64,000 nucleotides of DNA, taken from Polyodon spathula. Lineage: Eukaryota; Chordata; Actinopteri; Acipenseriformes; Polyodontidae. This document shows, in pieces, positions 1 to 11,556 of the stretch. Each line of letters begins with the position of its first letter. Position 1 is the first letter of the stretch. The stretch is from the NCBI RefSeq assembly GCF_017654505.1, contig NC_054537.1, positions 78,654,118 through 78,718,117 of the forward strand. Direction: 5' to 3'. Position numbers and translations under genes: made by a program. The notes beneath the pieces are model-generated. The model was not told the origin of the DNA, did not search any database, and worked only from the letters and a program-made list of their open reading frames with translations.

Positions 1-144
1 ATTTGATTTCACATTAATTAGAAAAGAATAGTTACATAATATCCTTAGAGATTTCTATGGCACAGTGAGAAATTGTAAATGCGAGCAATATGTAATAAGC
101 AGCTATGTTGGGCTCTGCTGGATTAAACAGACATATAACAGACA

Positions 145-168
145 CCCCCCCCCCCCCCCCCCCCCCCC
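145..168. repeat. Poly-C tract
   Basis: An uninterrupted run of about 24 C. No gene context; it lies shortly before the Crypton-like relic. Confidence 0.95.
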
Positions 169-254
169 AGCAGGCCGGGAAGAGACATTCAATTTATTAG
201 ACATTCTGATGCCCTAAACTCTGACACAACTACTGGTCTTCTTAGTAAAGTTTA

Positions 255-859
255 GTTCGATGTCCAGTTCCATTTTGGATGCAAAAGAAAGCAAGGAAAC
301 AGTAAAAGCTGATGGTTTTAATATTAAAATAAATGGAAACAGAGCTAAGTATGTCACCATGACCATTAATGAAAGTACACATTTTTTTTAAAAAGTCCGT
401 ATGACCGGGAAAAAAGAATCTCACAGCGGATTCATGTTTGAAGAGCCTGGACACCACTCGTGCCCAGTAGCTTCACTGGAGAAGTACTTATTAAAACTTC
501 CAGAAAATCCGCCTGCATTTTATATTCACCCCAACAAAACGAAACAAAGCACCTTAAACTCTTGTGCTGTTTGGTAAACGATAGAGCCAATGCGGGTGAA
601 TTACCTAGCAACAGTGTTACATAAAATATGCATGAAGGCAGGCACCTCACAGATATATACTAATCATAGCATCCACAGTACCTTAATACAGAAACTGTCC
701 AACGTTGGATTGCAAGTGAGAAAAAATATGCCCATCAGCGGTCACAGATCCGAGACATTCCTGCAGAGTTACTGGGCACCCTCACTAGAAAATAGCGCTG
801 GAGCAACCTCTTTTCAGGAGAACACTCTACGGCATCAACAAATAAACAAACAAGATTAG
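255..859 (+). pseudogene. Crypton-type tyrosine recombinase (DUF3504-like) relic
   Basis: Three frame-shifted blocks on the + strand read as a decayed tyrosine recombinase domain of the kind found in Crypton transposons and in the C-termini of ZMYM2- and QRICH1-like host proteins. The block near 310-380 contains AKYVTMTINES. The block from 434 contains CPVASLEKYLLKLP. The block 590-859 (89 codons) holds the C-terminal core: TNHSIHST, ISGHRSE and QSYWAPS. In the family these supply HxxR, GH and the nucleophilic Tyr. Here the HxxR arginine is His (residue 29 of the last block), while His26, Gly51-His52 and Tyr61 remain. In-frame stops and frameshifts show it is dead. It could derive from a mobile Crypton or from a retrocopied host gene; I see no poly-A tail or target duplication to decide. 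Confidence 0.72.
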
Positions 860-1015
860 GTGAAAGCAGAACCTCAGCCTGCACTTTAATGCCTCCTTCT
901 GCAGAAATTAGCTGCAACATTCAAATTAATGTCTATGAAGACAAATTAAATGAAACACAGCTAAACATGTTTTTCTTTATAGTTATTTATTCAGTTATTT
1001 AAATCATTAATATCA

Positions 1016-1018
<3 letters not shown>

Positions 1019-1059
<41 letters not shown>

Positions 1060-1090
1060 TATTTATATATATATATATATATATATATAA
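1019..1090. repeat. (TA)n microsatellite
   Basis: Nearly pure TA dinucleotide run with two small interruptions. Confidence 0.95.
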
Positions 1091-1207
1091 TTTCTGTGCT
1101 CGTAAAAGTGGAAGGTTATACCTCAACATGTTAATACATCTTTAGAGACTATATAGATTAGTCATTAATTTTTTTTAAATAAAACGTTTAGAAATTTTGC
1201 TTAATAA

Positions 1208-1336
1208 AAGCAACAAGGCAGTTGAGTGCATGGGTTGTGCTGGATATTGCACTTCATAGTTGGTTGCAGGCACTCGACTAACACACCAAGAAGTGACAAT
1301 ATCCATCACAACCCATGTCCTCGTGCCTTATTGCTT
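1208..1336. repeat. Palindromic hairpin MITE-like element
   Basis: Two arms of about 47 bp (1208-1255 and 1290-1336) are imperfect inverted copies separated by about 34 bp. Both carry the core CATGGGTTGTG.TGGATATTG when read from the outside. The structure is typical of a short foldback MITE, but target duplications are not clear and the superfamily is unknown. Confidence 0.65.
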
Positions 1337-1585
1337 AAATATCAGCTCATTTTGAGAAAGCAAGAAATACACTGAAGTGTAATATATTTCATAAATTAAA
1401 AAAGATTATAAAGTTTATGGTTTGTTGTTTTATGCATTAAGTGTGGTCTCATTAGCTTTTATTTCTGATTCCAAACAAAATCATCTACAGATTAAAAAAA
1501 AAAAAAAAAAAAAACACTACTTCTAATTACAGTTAGATATTTTTTGATTAACAGTTTGTACTTTTGGGTGCACAGGATTCTCATG

Positions 1586-1618
<33 letters not shown>

Positions 1619-2874
1619 GTTCTGAAGATACATATAATTAAAAACAAATCAAATAAAACTAACCTTGCTTTAATCATTGTATTATTACCTACTGACAAAA
1701 CCTACTGTAAATACCAAGTTTAAAAAATCAGGCATCAGGTTTGTCATTTGTGCAGTGTGTTCTTGCATTCGTTTGCATTCGTTTCTGAGGCATGTCTTTG
1801 ATGTGTACTACCAGATTCATATCAAAAAATTGGGTGACCATAATACAATTTTAATTTCTGTGCGGTAACATCTTTGACTTTCTGGTAGTGTGGATTAGGT
1901 CCCAGCTATATGAAAATGTACCCTCTCTTTTTTCTATTAACTGATTGTCTTTTGCGTGTTTGCTCTATTAGTGAGGATATAATGCTGCTCAAAAATCTAT
2001 CACTAGAAAGAATTTGGCCTCTAGTAAATGGAGATAAATCTGTATTGTTTACAACAGCCTTTTTACAGTACATCATATCATATTCAGTTTAGCATGTCTT
2101 AAAACAAGCCTGTTCTATAGCCAGGAGGGTGCAATATGTCGTCTGTATTGAATAATGAGATGCACACAGGAAAGACATTAGTCTGAGTGGTGTTTTCACC
2201 AGCTTTTTTAACTGGATCCAGTAATGTGCAAGTGGATTCAGAATTGGGGATCATTTTAGTTATAGACCACTAACCTTGATGTTTCCATCAAAGTCTAATA
2301 GTAATAATCAAAAGAAACATTTACGGCATTGAATTATTAGGTGGTGTAGATACTGCTGTGAACCACTGTGTTAATATAGAGCAATGTATTATTAGGTATT
2401 CCATGCCACCTTTGACATTTTTCAGAATGGCTGGTGGCAAAGTGTTTCTGATGGATGAATTAAGATTGGTGTATTGTATTAAAAAAAGGAAATAAAGATG
2501 GCTTACCAAAGGGTTTCAGGCTAGGATGAGATGTAGTCGCTTTCTAATAAGAGGGTATCCACGCATGATTGATGCCTGATCTATATTTGATCTTCAGAGC
2601 AATCTATTCTTGGTTTTCCTGTAGTTTTACACTGACACTACACTGAGAGAAGTAACACAGGCTGACATGGATTTTAATGGGTTTGCAAGACATCAAGCAA
2701 CTGCCCATAAACACACAGCTGTAGCCTAAAGAAAAATAAATAAAACTCTCATGGATATCAGTTTACTAAAATTTCCTGAACTGTTCTGATATAGCAACAT
2801 GTGCAAGGGACAGACTAGTCCAGTGGTATTTAACTGTTGTCCTCAGGTGCATCATGCGAACCTGATTTTATACT
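1337..2874. other. Intronic DNA, no gene seen
   Basis: AT-rich sequence with poly-A (about 1494-1514) and poly-T (about 1587-1613) runs. Short open frames here have no recognisable protein similarity. I see no coding exon. Confidence 0.6.
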
Positions 2875-2936
2875 CTTGAGAAATCACTGTAGCTATGTCT
2901 GTACACTTGAGCAATCACTGTAGCTATGTCTGTACA
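2875..2936. repeat. Two-copy 31-bp tandem duplication
   Basis: Copies at 2875-2905 and 2906-2936 differ at only one position (CTTGAGAAATCAC versus CTTGAGCAATCAC). A short GTCTGTAA doublet follows. This looks like a recent slippage duplication. Confidence 0.9.
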
Positions 2937-3120
2937 GTCTGTAAGTCTGTAAGTGTTGCCTTGCCTGCATTTGAAAATCATGCTTGTTAAAACAAATATG
3001 ATTCAGATTTCTCGCTGGCTTCCAAGTATCACTGATTAGCTCTGGCAGGGACAGCTGGGTTTCACAGTGGGTTCAGCCACTTACTAATTTAGTGTCTCAT
3101 TACTTCTCATTATGTCTATT

Positions 3121-3121
<1 letters not shown>

Positions 3122-3164
<43 letters not shown>
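3122..3164. repeat. (ATT)n microsatellite
   Basis: Pure trinucleotide run of about 14 units. Confidence 0.95.
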
Positions 3165-3314
3165 GAGAGGAACAGTAGATACTCGCATCAAGTTATCACT
3201 CACTCAGGGTTGTGTGTTCAGGACAAAAGACCGGGAGAGAGGAGAGTGAGGGGAGTAAAGTAAGCTTTAAAGAGATAATATTTTATATAATATTGTAATA
3301 AAAAAAAAAGTGTG

Positions 3315-3332
3315 TTCTAGAAAGTTCTAGAA
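3315..3332. promoter_or_regulatory. Heat-shock-element-like array, four units
   Basis: TTCtaGAAagTTCtaGAA gives four alternating TTC/GAA units with exact 2-bp spacing, the consensus for HSF binding. It lies about 200 bp upstream of the TATA-like box of the LTR-like block. Function is inferred from motif only. Confidence 0.5.
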
Positions 3333-3788
3333 ATGCATTCGAGTTCATCTGTGCCCTTGCCCTATAATAACCCCGTATCTTATATAACTTGTTTTTATCA
3401 TGTTTATATAACTTGTTTTTGTTAGAATGTTCTAGGGAAAGGGATGGTTTATTCAGAGGGCCGAGCCTCGAGGGAGTGATCTGGCCAATTACTCTCTCGC
3501 ATGCAAAAGCCTAACTTGGTAAGTTATAAAGGACGGGGTTCTCCCCTGCTCTGATGAGAGTCAGCCGTGAGGATTAGCGCGCAGTCCTGCTCGGTAATTT
3601 CTTGGAGACAGCTGCTTTCTCTTACCAGGGTCGAAGGGCTCTCCCGATCCGCTTGGAAGGGTAAGAATTAGTTCAGTTGCGTCTCATGGATTGTATTGAT
3701 CTGTGATTAATATAATCTTTGTATGTAACCTTGTTGGGTTGTGTCCCGTTAGGGATATCGTTATTCGCAGTATAGCATCTGTGTATGT

Positions 3789-3791
<3 letters not shown>

Positions 3792-3839
<48 letters not shown>
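3792..3839. repeat. (GT)n microsatellite
   Basis: GT run of about 23 units inside the LTR-like block. Confidence 0.95.
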
Positions 3840-3842
<3 letters not shown>

Positions 3843-3956
3843 TAATAAAGGACCTTTTAAAATTACTCTGTGAAGTAATTGTCTTATTTACTTCCACATC
3901 AACTTCCTTTTAAATTTAAAGTAATTAAATTTCACACAACAAATATAAATATAAAA

Positions 3957-4840
<884 letters not shown>

Positions 4841-5455
4841 GAAACACAAGCTAAGCACACGCCATATGCACGGACACACACCATACGCACTCACACACAC
4901 ATACACTAACGCTAACAGTGTGCCCCATAACTGTATAATACATGTAACACTAAACAAGACATGACAAACAGACACAAGACAAAGACAGAGTCCATCGCCA
5001 GGGTCGTTACATAACCCCCCCCCCCAAGGGAAGGACAAAGTCTCTGATACGACCCAGTGGTCGATAGTGTCGTTGCGGCCGTGGTCTCCCGTCTTGTGTT
5101 GGTCCCCTATTAGCCACAGGGGACGGACGGATAGAACCCAGTGGGGCAGAGGTCCCAGGCAAAGGGCAGGAAAGAAAGGCCTGGTAGGGCAAGGTGAATC
5201 AGGATGGGGCAGGAGGGAAACGTCAGTGGCCTCCGGGTCATTCTGTGTAGGGAGCCAGCCGGTCCCGGTGCAGGGGCAACCTGCCCGAGCCAGCACCTGT
5301 CCAACTTGGGGCAATGGCCCCTCTTCCACCTGGGGCTGTAGAACCAGACAAGCTCTCCGACATTAAAGTGGCACCCCCGAGTCCTAAGGTCGTAGTTCCT
5401 TTTCTGTTTGACCCCAGCAGCCAGCAGCTGGTACCAGATAAAGCATTGGGCGATG
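4841..5455 (-). mobile_element. Gypsy-type LTR retrotransposon relic (integrase C-terminus and LTR start)
   Basis: Read on the minus strand, 5455 to about 5230 encodes the C-terminal part of a Ty3/Gypsy integrase. The segment QKRNYDLRTRGCHF is followed by GELVWFYSPRWKRG, the usual basic block plus V-W-[FY] motif. It then degrades into GC-rich sequence. Near 5011-5030 a C-rich stretch (G-rich on the coding strand, polypurine-tract-like) abuts TGTAACGACC, a plausible 3' LTR start running leftward. The LTR is truncated before about 4840. The higher GC content differs from the surrounding intron. The element joins a LINE near 5453. Confidence 0.6.
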
Positions 5456-5683
5456 TCTGACCCACTGTAGCTGTGCCTTTGTTATCATAGGCTCAATGCC
5501 TGGCATGTTTGCTCTGCTTAACTGCTTGGCCCATTTTGGATTTGAAAAGTTAATTACTCTTCCGTTGTAAATCGTATGTGTATGTCTGTTTTTGACTTTT
5601 CCTAAATATATGAATTCAATATCATAGCAGTGTTTAATAGCCAGAACAATTCTATAAACAATTCTACCTAGAACCGCCACACG

Positions 5684-5696
5684 GGTCAATGTGACC
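5684..5696. promoter_or_regulatory. ERE-type palindrome in left piggyBac-like repeat
   Basis: GGTCAatgTGACC is a perfect inverted repeat with 3-bp spacing, the consensus oestrogen response element core. It sits in the terminal repeat and may simply be part of the transposase binding site. Confidence 0.5.
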
Positions 5697-6586
5697 CATG
5701 CATTACAATACATGTCTTTTTTCGAATATAACGTAAGATAGTCTATTCTTTTGTAAATGCAGCAAACAAGACACACCTCCTCCTAGCACTCATGTTTTTT
5801 TAAGGCTTTTTTTTAAGCCTTTGTTTGTAGATTGAATACGAGACAGAGATTGCTATGATTGTGGATTTCTTAAGATGTAAATTCAGTGATAGCGTAGTTG
5901 CTTATTTTTCAATGTACCTGGGAGACAACAATCCTTCATTTTGTTCAACAAATGCAATTGGGAATGTATCAGAAGGAAATATTTAATATTGAAAATAGTC
6001 ATTTTGATTGGAATACGGCAAGCTGCACTCAGATACATACAGCAAACTGAAATGACAGGTAGGATAACAACTTATGTGCCTAATATGAAACATATGTTAT
6101 ATATTCTTTTTTTTATATTACTATTAGAAAAAAAAATGTTTTACAGGTTTGTATGTACCAGTTTATACATGTTTACACAACAGTGTTCAATGGAACTGTG
6201 TCTGTGTTTACAACACAGCTCCTGGATGCAGGCAGAGTCAGTTGGCAGACGCGTACGCTCCTCCATAGAGTACAATGCAGCCGTCATACTGGAAGTAGTG
6301 TTATATTTTCTTTTTATGTAGTATTAGAAACAATGATTTCGGTTTTATAATTGTGTGTGTACATATACCCATTTCTTTTGAAATGTGTATTTTATTATAT
6401 TTTTTCACTGTTTGTAGGTGTGCTATATATGCACTTTATTAATAAATAATTTTATGTTTAATTTTACATTTAAATACGCTGTTTCTGCGATTCAAATGTT
6501 AGCTGTGATGTTCATGAATAAACCTTTTCATTTATATCCGATAGTATGTCTTTCATTTTCATAACAGAGCAGTTTAAAAATGTATG

Positions 6587-6599
6587 GGTCAAAGTGACC
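6587..6599. promoter_or_regulatory. ERE-type palindrome in right piggyBac-like repeat
   Basis: GGTCAaagTGACC is a second perfect IR3 palindrome at the equivalent place in the opposite terminal repeat. Confidence 0.5.
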
Positions 6600-7510
6600 C
6601 GCGTGGTGGTGGTTCTGGTGTTAACACTTCAGTGTAAGGAATCCTGTCCTGCCATAGTATCTTCAAGATTTTCCTGAGACAGCCAAGGTGGAAGTGGTTA
6701 AGTCTGCTGATACGATGGCTGCATATGGTCCATGTCCCTGATGCGTATAACAAGGATGTTAAGACTACAGCTTTGTACACGTTCAATTTGGTTTCGATTT
6801 TGATACCTCTTTAGTCCCACAAGCACTCGCGGAGCCTACCAAAAGTGGCACTAGCTTTAGTGAGCTCACAAAGTTCTTGGAAGACTTTTGTCTTGGCTTT
6901 CAAGCGACAAACAATGAAAAATTTACCATCACCTCTGAAGCATATATAGACTCTGATGTCACAGTCTCTAAAGGCATATATTTACATGGCAGCAAATAGG
7001 GTGTTGAACAGGGTAGGTGCTGGAACGCAACCTTGCTTGACACCATTGGAAACAGGCAACCGGTTCGAGTGCTCACCGTTTTCCATAACTCTGGCCATCA
7101 TGCCAACTTAGAACTGACGCACCATCTGGATGTATTTTTCTGGGCAGCCTACAATGGCTAACAGCTTCCAGAGACCTTCTTTGCTGACTGTGTCAAAAGC
7201 CTTTGTGAGGTCAACAAATAATAAGTAGAGGTCCATGTTTTGTTCTTGGTACTTTTCTTGTAGCTTTCTTGCAGAGAAGATTATGTCGATGGTACCTCAA
7301 CCTTTTCTGAATCCACACTGGCTGTCTGGCAAAACAGCCTCAGCTATATGCTCAGTATAACGATTCAGAAGTATTCTCGCCAGGATCTTTCCTGCTATAA
7401 CAAGTAGTGAAATGCCTCCTGTTGTCACACACAAATCTGTTCCCCTTTTCGTTGGGTAAAGTTTACGATGGAGGTGTCTCTGTAGTCTTGTGGAATGGTG
7501 CCTTGACACA

Positions 7511-8016
7511 ACATAAGAACATAAGAACATAAGAAAGTTTACAAACGAGAGGAGGCCATTCGGCCCATCTTGCTCGTTTGGTTGTTAGTAGCTTATTGAT
7601 CCCAAAATCTCATCAAGCAGCTTCTTGAAGGATCCCAGGGTGTCAGCTTCAACAACATTACTGGGGAGTTGATTCCAGACCCTCACAATTCTCTGTGTAA
7701 AAAAGTGTCTCCTATTTTCTGTTCTGAATGCCCCTTTTTCTAAACTCCATTTGTGACCCCTGGTCCTTGTTTCTTTTTTCAGGCTGAAAAAGTCCCTTGG
7801 GTCGACACTGTCAATACCTTTTAGAATTTTGAATGCTTGAATTAGGTCGCCACGTAGTCTTCTTTGTTCAAGACTGAACAGATTCAATTCTTTTAGCCTG
7901 TCTGCATATGACATGCCTTTTAAGCCTGGAATAATTCTGGTCGCTCTTCTTTGCACTCTTTCTAGAGCAGCAATATCTTTTTTATAGCGAGGTGACCAGA
8001 ACTGCACATACAAACA
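7511..8016 (-). mobile_element. CR1-type LINE, 3' fragment inserted in older LINE
   Basis: The minus strand encodes an open C-terminal segment of a LINE reverse transcriptase, including YVQFWSPRYKKDIAALERVQ, then RRATRIIPGL, LNLFSLEQRRLRGDLI and VWNQLPSNVV. It ends at an 8-bp microsatellite tail of TTCTTATG type (7511-7533), the 3' hallmark of CR1 elements. It is 5'-truncated, as usual for CR1. A shorter near-identical copy lies at 27488-27647. The good conservation says it is younger than the LINE it interrupts. Confidence 0.78.
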
Positions 8017-8576
8017 TACTGCATCAGATCCAAGAACTTTGCCACTGGAAAGGATCTTTTTTGCCTTAATGGTCTCCAACAGAGTTGGTTCTTCAGCAAG
8101 TTTTTCTTTAATTGGAAGTTGAGGTATTTGCTTTAGTGTCACATCATCAACTCTGGATTTGCAGTTGAGCAGGTTCTTAAAATGCTCTGCCCATCAATCT
8201 ATGCTCATAAGGGGTGATGAGCAGTTTAGAAGGGGTCATACACTGCTCTGAGGGCACTATAGAATCTTTTCATGTCCTTTTTGTCAGCAAAGCTTTGGAT
8301 TTTGTCTGCTTTGTCCCTCCACCAGCTATCACACATAGCCATCAGTTGGAAGTAGCATCCCATTGCTATTGCACTTTCCAATACCGTGCTTACCGATGGC
8401 TCCCTTCCAGGACTGGTGATCGGTCCCAACATAGGTGTTGAAGTCATCCATGATTATGAGCTTGCCCCTTCTGTGTACTGCAAAGATAACTTGCTCCAGA
8501 TCTTCATAGAGCCTTAGTCCTCAATCTCATCAAGGTTTGTCATTGTTGGTGCAGAGGCAGTAATGATGGTAACATA

Positions 8577-9205
8577 CAGTGCCTTGCAAAAGTATTCAGA
8601 ACCTTCCTATGGTGTACCATTTCGTCTTTCCACAGATTCTCAATAGGATTCAAGGCAGGACTTTGACTGGGCCACTCAAGGACATTCATTTTCTTATTCT
8701 TAAGCCACTCCAGTGTAGCTCTGGCCTTGTGCTTTGGATCATTGTCCTGCTGAAAGGTGAATTTTCGCCCCAGTTTTAAGTCTTAGCAGACTGAAACGGG
8801 TTTTCCTCTAGTGTTTGCTTGTACTTTGCTCCATTTTTCCTTCAATACTAACAAGCTTCCCAGTCCCTGCTGAGGAGAAGCATCCCCATAGCATGATGCT
8901 GCCACCACCATGCATGCCACCACCATATTGACTGGGAGATGTGCTGTGTTGGGTCTGCGCTAAACGTAACGCTTGGCATTTTGACCAAAAAGTTTCAATT
9001 TGGTCTCGTCTGACCACAACACCGTTTGCCACATTTTTGCAGTATCACTCAGGTGCTTTGTTGCAAACTCCATGCGGGCTTTGAGATGGCTTATTTTTAG
9101 TAATGGCTTCCTTCTTCCCACTCTGTCATACAGGCTATTTTTGTGAAGTGTTCTGGATATTGTTGACTAATACACATTTTCTCCCATCTCAGCCATTATA
9201 GTTAT
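8577..9205 (-). pseudogene. Tc1-like transposon fragment, internally deleted
   Basis: The left terminal repeat CAGTGCCTTGCAAAAGTATT starts after a TA dinucleotide at 8575-8576. The minus strand carries DD34E transposase pieces. These include LEWPSQS-type sequence near 8660, DNDPK-region remnants, the [19 protein letters not shown] block near 8860-8930 and an N-terminal GRKKPLL-type region near 9110. The right end is missing. The same family supplies the + strand fragment at 42059-42573, which keeps the other terminal repeat. Confidence 0.75.
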
Positions 9206-10737
9206 ACAATAGGACAAATTAGATGAAATTATAGAATGCAGATACAACTTAGCAGCAGTAACATACATTTTCTCTAATAAACCCAGTTACCATGTTATCT
9301 TTTGGTCATTTACCATGAAGTCTGTTTTTTTGTACATTGAAACAAGCATAGTGAATAGCACTGAAATCAAGGTAACATTTTACTTAATTTGTGAGCTATG
9401 GTATATATTTCATAAGCAGTATTATTTTGTCAGTAATCGTATATGCAAAACATGTGACCATTACTAGAACAATATTTTATTAAACTTTCTCAGAGATATA
9501 CACATTAAATTAGTGAAGAGCTTGTTTGTTAATGCCTTAAAAGAACGGCAGAGGTGTAAAAAGCCTGTTGAGCTTTCTGGACGTCTGCTCCACCTAATAG
9601 CAAGAGGAAGCCAGAAGTGATTATTATTATTCAGACCTTTTACTTAGGGTTTATTTAGTTTAGTTTTGCTGTCTTAACCTACAATATTAACCAGGAAACT
9701 ACAGCCATTAATAATTTGTAAGGACGGGACAAAATGTAGAATGACTTCACATTAATAGCACACACTTTTGTGTAATTTGGCTTTTCTGTCTTTGAATCCA
9801 GTATTCTGTTATATTTTAGAAAAGGACATCTCTATGTTGGAATCTTTTCTTAGTTGAGATAGGAAAGACAGTACATCTGATATGTCCAAGACAACAAATT
9901 ACTGGTGTCTCTCAAACGAACAGTCTAAAAAAGGACGACTAGAGAACAGATTTTGTTGCATCCACTTTATACAATAATAGGAATTAGTTAATTGAGTCAC
10001 ACATTCTCCAGAACAAGATAAACACCTTCTAAACATGTCACAGTGTCATTTTGGCTGTGCAGCTGTTGAATAGTTTGTTACATTTAAAAACAGTGGTACA
10101 GAGCTATTTACTCCAAATCATTATCAGCAAAAAACAATTCTGGAAAGAAAAAATACTTAACTATAATTATGAAGCGAATAAGAAACCATTTAAGATAACT
10201 TAGAAAGCCCTTAAATGAAACATCTAAATTGTTTATTGCTGGTTTGGTTAATTATTTGTAATGACAATCTGAATGTTTAATTTGGATGGATACTTTTATC
10301 CATATATTTTGATTGCAGCTCAGTTTAGTTGGATTAAATAGCTGGCTTTTCAAGGGACCTTTTTGAACATGCTAAATATATTCAATCCCAGTTCCTGTTG
10401 TGTGACTCAGCCACTAGTGTCCATATCCGTGTCCAGTGCCTCAACAATCGTACATTCTAATTGTAAAAATATTCAGTTGATTTAATCCCCCGTCAGGCAG
10501 ACAGCTAGCCATAGAACATGTATATCTAGGGAATCACAGTAAACTTTAACAACACATAACGACTGCTGTAGAGACTTCCAGCCCTGCAACTGGAGCCCAT
10601 CATTTTGCCCAAGAAGTCAGCTTCACAATTCTCAGATTATTATTTTTGTTTATCTGCAACAACAGCATAACTACTGGTTCTTAACAGTTATGTGGGATGG
10701 TGCTGAAAGTGGTCATCATTTTTGGCTTTTAATGGAG
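9206..10737. other. Intronic DNA, no gene seen
   Basis: AT-rich sequence without recognised repeats, domains or splice-flanked coding segments. Confidence 0.6.
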
Positions 10738-10864
10738 TGTGACAGGGCGAGGAACCCTGCACAGGACTGTTAATTATTTGTTTATTTTATAACGGGGGTA
10801 CCCCTCCGCCCCTTTGCAGTTGATTATTTTGTATTCGTGTTTGTATTTTATTATGATTTATTAT

Positions 10865-10940
<76 letters not shown>

Positions 10941-11373
10941 GTATTTCTGATGGCGAAAGCCGTGTGTGTGTTCTGGCAGAGGCGTGTTTTGGCAGCTTGT
11001 CTTCTGCCACTATAATTTAGAAACCCCATGCAGAATGTGACTGAGGGATTATTGAATAACTGCCAGTTAATCCCTCGGTCACTATTATAAAAGCTTGCAG
11101 CTCTCTGCACTCGCAGGGTGTTCAGCAGGAAGAACGAGAGTGGATATGAGAGGAAATTAAAAATAAAGATAAAGAAAAAGTAAGTGTTTAGTGTTTGTGA
11201 ATGTTTTTCTTTAATCATTTTATTTCGCTCGGTGAGCAGGCGTTTGTCTTGTTTAAGTATTTATTTTATTATCTTGAAATAAGCACGGTGCAAGCACCTT
11301 TTTGCACCGTACCTGCAGTGTCTGTCTCTTCCTGCTTGTGGCCTGACATCACCACACATACCATCCTGTCACA
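10738..11373 (+). repeat. Solo LTR with 5-bp target duplication
   Basis: The block starts TGTGACAG and ends CTGTCACA, a perfect 8-bp terminal inversion. The flanks are TGGAG on the left and TGCAG on the right, a 5-bp target duplication with one mismatch. Inside, a TATA-like box (TATTATAAAAGC near 11082) is followed by leader-like sequence; a (TA)n run lies at 10867-10942. At 636 bp with no coding part, it is a solo LTR, presumably of a Gypsy-type element. Confidence 0.75.
10867..10942. repeat. (TA)n microsatellite
   Basis: TA run inside the solo LTR. Confidence 0.95.
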
Positions 11374-11556
11374 TGCAGGTATAATGATAATTAAAAACAC
11401 AGCATTTGAATGCACAGTTTGCAGTATATTTTGGACAGTCACTAACAGCATACCACTTTATATTTGCTATCTTTAAATTTAGCAATTTTGCAGATAGAGT
11501 GGCTAGACTATTGTCTGAGTTTCACTTTTGACAATATAATCTGATATGTAGTAGTC

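Larger units (their letters stand above)
3311..3938 (+). repeat. Probable solo LTR
   Basis: The block has LTR architecture on the + strand: a TGTG start, a TATA box (TTATAAAGG near 3526-3534), GC-richer leader sequence after it, a (GT)n run, and an AATAAAGG polyadenylation signal near 3844. It ends near TTTCACACA. Its length of about 628 bp resembles the two better-defined solo LTRs at 10738 and 49733. I could not find a convincing target duplication, so the limits are approximate. Four perfectly spaced heat-shock-element units lie at its start (3315-3332). Confidence 0.5.
5522..6620. mobile_element. piggyBac-like non-autonomous element inserted in the LINE
   Basis: TTAA lies at both boundaries (5518-5521 and 6621-6624). 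Reading the LINE across with a single TTAA restores the continuous frame EVL|SRANM, which is strong evidence for a TTAA-specific insertion. The right terminus, reversed, begins CACCAGAACCACCACCACGC and then GGGTCA. A matching repeat CCTAGAACCGCCACACGGGT begins near 5668. The 143 bp between 5522 and 5665 does not match the right end, so the left side may contain a second insertion or rearrangement. Open frames inside (for example 5941-6321) show no recognisable transposase. Confidence 0.62.
5453..8576 (-). pseudogene. APE-type LINE (endonuclease and reverse transcriptase) relic, interrupted
   Basis: Minus-strand translation in broken frames gives endonuclease pieces near 8560-8390, a stretch KIQSFADKKDMKRFYSALR near 8300, and SSGKVLGSDAV near 8030. 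RT motifs follow: GISLLVIAGKILARILLNR and LPDSQCGFRKG (7300-7420), and a degraded FVDLTKAFDT region near 7190. The C-terminal CLRKILKILWQDRIPYTEVL ends at 6625 and resumes at 5517 with SRANMPGIEPMITKAQL. It is broken by a CR1 fragment (7511-8016), a piggyBac-like element (5522-6620) and a Gypsy relic (before 5453). Stops and frameshifts show it is inactive. I do not assign a clade. Confidence 0.72.

Noticed and set aside
2817..2850. CCAGTGGTATTTAACTGTTG as a hAT terminus
   Set aside because: No matching opposite end or 8-bp duplication could be found.
3673..3897. Minus-strand frame with Thr-His repeats
   Set aside because: Translation of the (GT)n microsatellite inside an LTR-like block.
10787..11218. 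Long open frames over (TA)n runs encoding Tyr-Ile repeats (also at 34133, 38631, 42511, 44339)
   Set aside because: They arise because TA repeats lack stops in two frames; there is no domain or codon signal outside the repeat.
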